In this document: positions 61,371 to 64,000 of the stretch, one piece after another
Numbering within the stretch: the first letter of the stretch is position 1
Layout of the letters: each line of letters starts with the position of its first letter
DNA from: PALSA-612 sp963755155
GTDB lineage: Bacteria > Actinomycetota > Thermoleophilia > Gaiellales > Gaiellaceae
Direction of reading: 5' to 3'
Length of the DNA stretch: 64,000 bases
Assembly (NCBI GenBank): GCA_963755155.1
Contig: CAVWIV010000003.1
Coordinates: 62,001 to 126,000, forward strand
Notes under the pieces: generated by a model
Seen by the model: only the letters and a program-made list of their open reading frames with translations
Databases searched by the model: none
What the model was told of the DNA's origin: nothing
Position numbers and translations under genes: made by a program

Positions 61371-61712
61371 ATGACGCGGTATCTGATCTCGTTCGATGAC
61401 GGCGCAATGACGTTTCCCAAGGAGGACCTCCCCGACGTGGCCGAGGCAGCGCACGCGGTGGTGCGAGAGGCAAAGGACGCCGGCGTTTGGGTGTTCGGCG
61501 GCGGGCTCCATTCCCACAAAGAGGTGAGCGTGGTGGCCACCGACGGGGCCGTCACCGACGGCCCTTACCCTGAGAGCAAGGCGTACATCGGAGGATTCTC
61601 GGTTGTCGACGTTCCCTCGCGCCAGGAGGCACTGGAGTGGGCTGGCAGGATCGCCGTCGCCTGCCGTTGTGCGCAGGAGGTTCGCGAGTTCGTGCCCGGA
61701 TCTACGCCCTGA
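61371..61712 (+). CDS. YCII-related (DGPF domain) protein
   Basis: 113 residues with the family motif TDGPYPESKAYIGGFSVVDV and a His in GGLHSHKEV. Homologues are often paired with ECF sigma factors, but none is here. Function unknown, likely a small-molecule-binding dimer. ATG start with AAGGAG 7 nt upstream. Confidence 0.88.
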   Translation: MTRYLISFDDGAMTFPKEDLPDVAEAAHAVVREAKDAGVWVFGGGLHSHKEVSVVATDGAVTDGPYPESKAYIGGFSVVDVPSRQEALEWAGRIAVACRCAQEVREFVPGSTP

Positions 61713-61734
61713 TCAGGGCAATCCGCGAGAGCAC

Positions 61735-62733
61735 CTACGGCGGGGGCGTGCCGGTCGAGACGTTGATCCGTACGGCGGAGCCGATCCTCACCTGGCCGCC
61801 AACAGGGTTCTGGGCGACGACGGTGCCCGCGGGCTCGATCGACGGTACCCGGAAGACGTTGACCTCGAGGCCGAGATCAGCCAGCTGCCCTTGTGCGTCC
61901 GCCTGCGGCAGGCCGACGACCGAGGGGACGTCGACAAGGCCGGAGCCCTTGGAGACGTTGATGCGCACGCCGGAGTCCTTCGACACGCGCTCGCCCGAGC
62001 CGGGATTCTGGGCGACGACCGTGCCGTCCGCCTCGTCGGAGAACACCTCGAACGCGTTGACCTCGAGGCCCGCGGCGGCGAGTCGGTCGCGCGCTTGCGA
62101 CTCCGGAAGCCCGACGACGTTCGGGACCGCGACCGTGGCCGGGCCCTTCGAGACGAAGATCCTCACGCTGCTGCCCTCCTCGAGCTCGGTGCCCGCGGAG
62201 GGCCGCTGCTCGTAGACGATGCCGCGCGGCGCGTCGTTGTTGCGGTTGACGATGTCAGTCTTGAAGCCTTCGTTCTCGAGCCGTGACACGGCGACGTCCA
62301 GGGGCTGAGAGGTCACGGAGGGGACTGCCTTCTCCTCACTGCGGGTGAAGTACCAAAGCGCGCCGAGGCCGATGAGGGCTGCGAGCAGGAGGAGCGCGAG
62401 CGCAGGCCAAAAGTCGTCGAACGGCCCGCGCCTCGGTCGCCGCTCGGTGCGCTGGCGCTCGTGCACCACCGTTCCATCCGGGCCGACGCGTACGCGGTCG
62501 TCCTCTGTGGCCACTGGCTCGCCGGGGGCGCCGTAGCTCGGGCCTGGATCGATGAAGGGTTCTGCCGGCGGAGCACCAGGTCCACCCGGAGGAGCGCCGC
62601 CCTCCTCGATGATCCGCTCCTCGACGACGCGGCCGCCTTCGTGCACGACCGTGACGTCGTCGGGCTCGACTACGACGTCGTCCGCTACGAACGTCTCGTC
62701 GTCGGGTCCCGGGGTCTCCCTGTCACGAGCCAC
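61735..62733 (-). CDS. Membrane protein with three PASTA domains
   Basis: 332 residues. An acidic/Pro/Gly-rich cytoplasmic part (about 1-105) is followed by one membrane helix (LALLLLAALIGLGALWYF) and three PASTA repeats outside (beginning AVPSVTSQPLDVA, AVPNVVGLPESQA, DVPSVVGLPQADA). PASTA binds muropeptides or beta-lactams. There is no kinase domain, so it is not PknB itself. GTG start at 62733. Confidence 0.9.
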   Translation of the reverse strand: MARDRETPGPDDETFVADDVVVEPDDVTVVHEGGRVVEERIIEEGGAPPGGPGAPPAEPFIDPGPSYGAPGEPVATEDDRVRVGPDGTVVHERQRTERRPRRGPFDDFWPALALLLLAALIGLGALWYFTRSEEKAVPSVTSQPLDVAVSRLENEGFKTDIVNRNNDAPRGIVYEQRPSAGTELEEGSSVRIFVSKGPATVAVPNVVGLPESQARDRLAAAGLEVNAFEVFSDEADGTVVAQNPGSGERVSKDSGVRINVSKGSGLVDVPSVVGLPQADAQGQLADLGLEVNVFRVPSIEPAGTVVAQNPVGGQVRIGSAVRINVSTGTPPP

Positions 62734-62813
62734 GAAGCTGTAAGTACCCGCATCCTGGGACGGGGGAAACCACGTGGACCCCTTTCTTCGCGCCTCGTTG
62801 TCGATCGCTGCGT

Positions 62814-62840
62814 GCCGCGCCCGCGCATATCGGGCGCGGC
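62814..62840. terminator. Strong GC hairpin upstream of tRNA-Thr
   Basis: Perfect 10-bp stem (62814-62823 with 62831-62840), 7-nt loop. It lies 25 bp before the -10 of tRNA-Thr and 80 bp from the divergent PASTA start. No T-run. Confidence 0.45.
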
Positions 62841-62864
62841 GACGAGCACCGTCTTACAGCGGGC

Positions 62865-62870
62865 TAGACT
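62865..62870 (+). promoter_or_regulatory. -10 box (TAGACT) of tRNA-Thr
   Basis: TAGACT ends 10 nt before the tRNA; same GGCTAGACT context as the tRNA-Tyr promoter. Confidence 0.6.
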
Positions 62871-62880
62871 GAAAGCGAAC

Positions 62881-62953
62881 GCCCTCTTAGCTCAGTTGGT
62901 AGAGCACCTCCATGGTAAGGAGGGGGTCGACGGTTCGAGTCCGTCAGAGGGCT
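62881..62953 (+). tRNA. tRNA-Thr(GGT)
   Basis: 73-nt cloverleaf with acceptor GCCCTCT/AGAGGGC, anticodon loop ATGGTAA (GGT), T-arm GGTTCGAGTCC and discriminator T. Its last 31 nt are duplicated at 63222-63252. Confidence 0.95.
62923..62953 (+). repeat. Direct repeat copy 1: 3' end of tRNA-Thr (att-like)
   Basis: 31 bp identical to 63222-63252, covering the end of the variable loop, T-arm and acceptor strand. This is where many integrases recombine. Confidence 0.8.
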
Positions 62954-63182
62954 CTGCAAAGTCGCTGCAAGTCGACTGATTTGTGTTCAGGCGGCTTGCA
63001 AACACAGCCGCGTGCGGTGGGAGGAGCCGTCCATGGAGCCCTTCAAGTCAAGAACCGCCCCGCCGCCGCGCGTGCGACGACGCGAGTAACCGCCCGGTCG
63101 ACCGTCGGGCCGGGTGTACACATTCGGGCGACGGCTCCGTAGACTCCGAACGTGCATCGTGGACGCGACGCGCATCCGAGCG

Positions 63183-63213
63183 GTGTCCCCGTGCTGATCT
63201 AGCACGGGGACAC
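63183..63213. repeat. Perfect 13-bp inverted repeat with 5-nt loop
   Basis: Arms 63183-63195 and 63201-63213, loop GATCT. It ends 8 bp before the second tRNA-Thr 3' copy. There is no T-run after it. Confidence 0.75.
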
Positions 63214-63221
63214 GCTCTCGA

Positions 63222-63252
63222 GGGGTCGACGGTTCGAGTCCGTCAGAGGGCT
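63222..63252 (+). repeat. Direct repeat copy 2: tRNA-Thr 3' end (att-like)
   Basis: Identical to 62923-62953. No 5' half of a tRNA precedes it, so it is not a second tRNA gene. Confidence 0.8.
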
Positions 63253-63364
63253 TGCAGAACTCGGCTGGCTGGGACGGCTCAGAGGGCGAGGTTGCCCGGC
63301 TCAGGTCGATCTGTCCCATCTGCTTCCTCTCTGGCTGGTCTGCGATCGGCTTCGATCCGCCGTC

Positions 63365-63872
63365 TCAACGAGGCGCGACCGGATCCTCGGCCAGGATCGC
63401 GTCGATCTGGCCGGCGGCCTGCCTCATGCCCTCCTCCATGCCCATGGCGAGGAGCTGCTCCATGACCTCGACGGTCGGAGACTCGCTCTCGATCGACATC
63501 CGGGTCTTGCCGCTGCCGATCTCCTCGATGGACACCCGCATGATCCCCATCGGGAACTCGGTGTTCGGCGTGCCGTCCTCGTTGGCGAAGCCGTCGCGGA
63601 CGACGAGCCGATGCGGAGGCTCGACCTCGACCACCTCCCAGAACCCGCGGGGCTGATCGCCCTCCGGGCCGGTCATGTGGTACTCGACGCGGCCGCCGGG
63701 GCGCAGGTCGTGGGCGTCGACCGTCGCCGGGTACGTCGGCGGTCCCCACCACCGCTCGAGCTGGCGCGGATCGGCCCAAAGCTGCCAGACCCGCTCCGGC
63801 GAGGCCTCGAACTCGGCTTCCAGCGTCATCGTGCGCGACTCAGGGTCCTTGCGGATACGCGGTCACGGTCAT
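63365..63872 (-). CDS. SRPBCC (AHSA1-like) protein, frameshifted near the start
   Basis: About 169 codons. A START-like ligand-binding fold with FEASPERVWQLWADPRQLERWWGP cut in two, and GGRVEYHMTGPEG. The ATG at 63872 gives MTVTA, then one extra base at 63854-63858 shifts the frame to RKDPESRTMTLEAEF. The length is a multiple of three plus one. A start at the ATG at 63829 would avoid the shift but loses the usual N terminus. Its start overlaps the ArsR stop, the usual ArsR-SRPBCC pairing. Confidence 0.85.
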
Positions 63873-64000
63873 CGGTCTGCCTCCTTCGGCGAGTCGTTGA
63901 TGAGCTGGGTCATGCGCTCGACGCGCTCGCGCCACAGCTCCTCGTAACGGTCGAGCAGGCGCCGCGCGACGCGGAGCCCCTCGAGGTTGGTGCGAACGAT
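63869..64000 (-). CDS. ArsR-family regulator, C-terminal part (runs off window)
   Basis: The last 43 residues are visible: RTNLEGLRVARRLLDRYEELW, then RVERMTQLINDSPKEADR. This is the typical C terminus of ArsR repressors paired with SRPBCC proteins. The helix-turn-helix lies beyond 64000. TGA overlaps the SRPBCC start, so the two are one operon. Confidence 0.7.
   Translation of the reverse strand: MVRTNLEGLRVARRLLDRYEELWRERVERMTQLINDSPKEADR

Larger units (their letters stand above)
62954..63364. other. 411-bp gap without a gene
   Basis: Between tRNA-Thr and the SRPBCC stop. It holds the 31-bp tRNA duplication (63222-63252) and a 31-nt hairpin (63183-63213). Open frames across it are antisense readings of the tRNA-like ends and are not credible genes. 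No integrase is left. Confidence 0.7.

Noticed and set aside
63183..63252. Second tRNA gene next to the hairpin
   Set aside because: Only T-arm and acceptor 3' strand are present; there is no matching 5' acceptor or D-arm, and the hairpin has a 5-nt loop.
62987..63319. 110-codon minus-strand frame containing DGLEPSTP
   Set aside because: This peptide is the well-known antisense reading of a tRNA 3' end; no other protein-like signal. The similar frame at 61247-61555 (ending GFEPP) is the same artefact from tRNA-Tyr.

Overview
The window is about two-thirds G+C, high-GC actinobacterial DNA. Gene content suggests a Thermoleophilia-like lineage (Gaiellales or Solirubrobacterales; inferred from family resemblance, no search was run). 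It contains an MqnA/MqnD-family protein of the futalosine menaquinone pathway, a Ku protein, zinc forms of S4, S14, L33 and L36, and the universal ribosomal super-cluster on the minus strand.

Positions 1-8.5 kb hold a purine-ring catabolism block: HIU hydrolase, OHCU decarboxylase, a membrane urate oxidase of the PuuD type, DUF3830, a bicupin, an M20 (allantoate-type) amidohydrolase and an aldehyde dehydrogenase. Positions 8.5-22.9 kb hold mixed housekeeping genes: the MqnA/MqnD protein, GNAT, HAD, MFS, tRNA-Pro, ssb, a Nif3-like protein, Ku, acyl-CoA ligase, two coiled-coil cell-wall proteins, ligA, HAD and truA. At 10653-10868 a small SelT/SelW/SelH (Rdx) family gene reads through an in-frame TGA in a CxxU motif. 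A SECIS-like hairpin follows, so it is a candidate selenoprotein.

Positions 22.9-42.8 kb carry the alpha, spc, S10 and str operons without a break (rplQ back to rpsL, including rpoA, secY, adk, map, tuf and fusA); infA is absent from its usual place. A 4-kb island at 42.9-46.9 kb (zinc-ribbon/Pro-rich membrane protein, GAF-GGDEF cyclase, secreted protein of unknown function) separates this from rpoC, rpoB, rplL, rplJ, rplA, rplK, nusG, secE, rpmG and tRNA-Met (47-58.9 kb). Several ribosomal proteins carry long low-complexity tails; S17 has an acidic N-terminal extension of about 160 residues. The right end has a pilin-like gene with a prepilin peptidase, a geranylgeranyl-reductase-family flavoprotein, tRNA-Tyr, a YCII protein, a PASTA protein, tRNA-Thr with a 31-bp duplication of its 3' end 299 bp downstream, and an SRPBCC/ArsR pair cut by the window edge.

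Two patterns run through the window. First, many genes are preceded by a TANNNT -10 box 6-8 nt before the start codon, which predicts leaderless mRNAs; in three divergent pairs the two opposed -10 boxes share their central TA. Second, twelve genes, including the essential ligA and rpoC, contain eighteen apparent single-base frame changes, seventeen of them one extra base, often in GGG or CCC runs. These look like assembly or sequencing indels rather than gene decay, so the affected genes are annotated as CDS with the suspected sites given.
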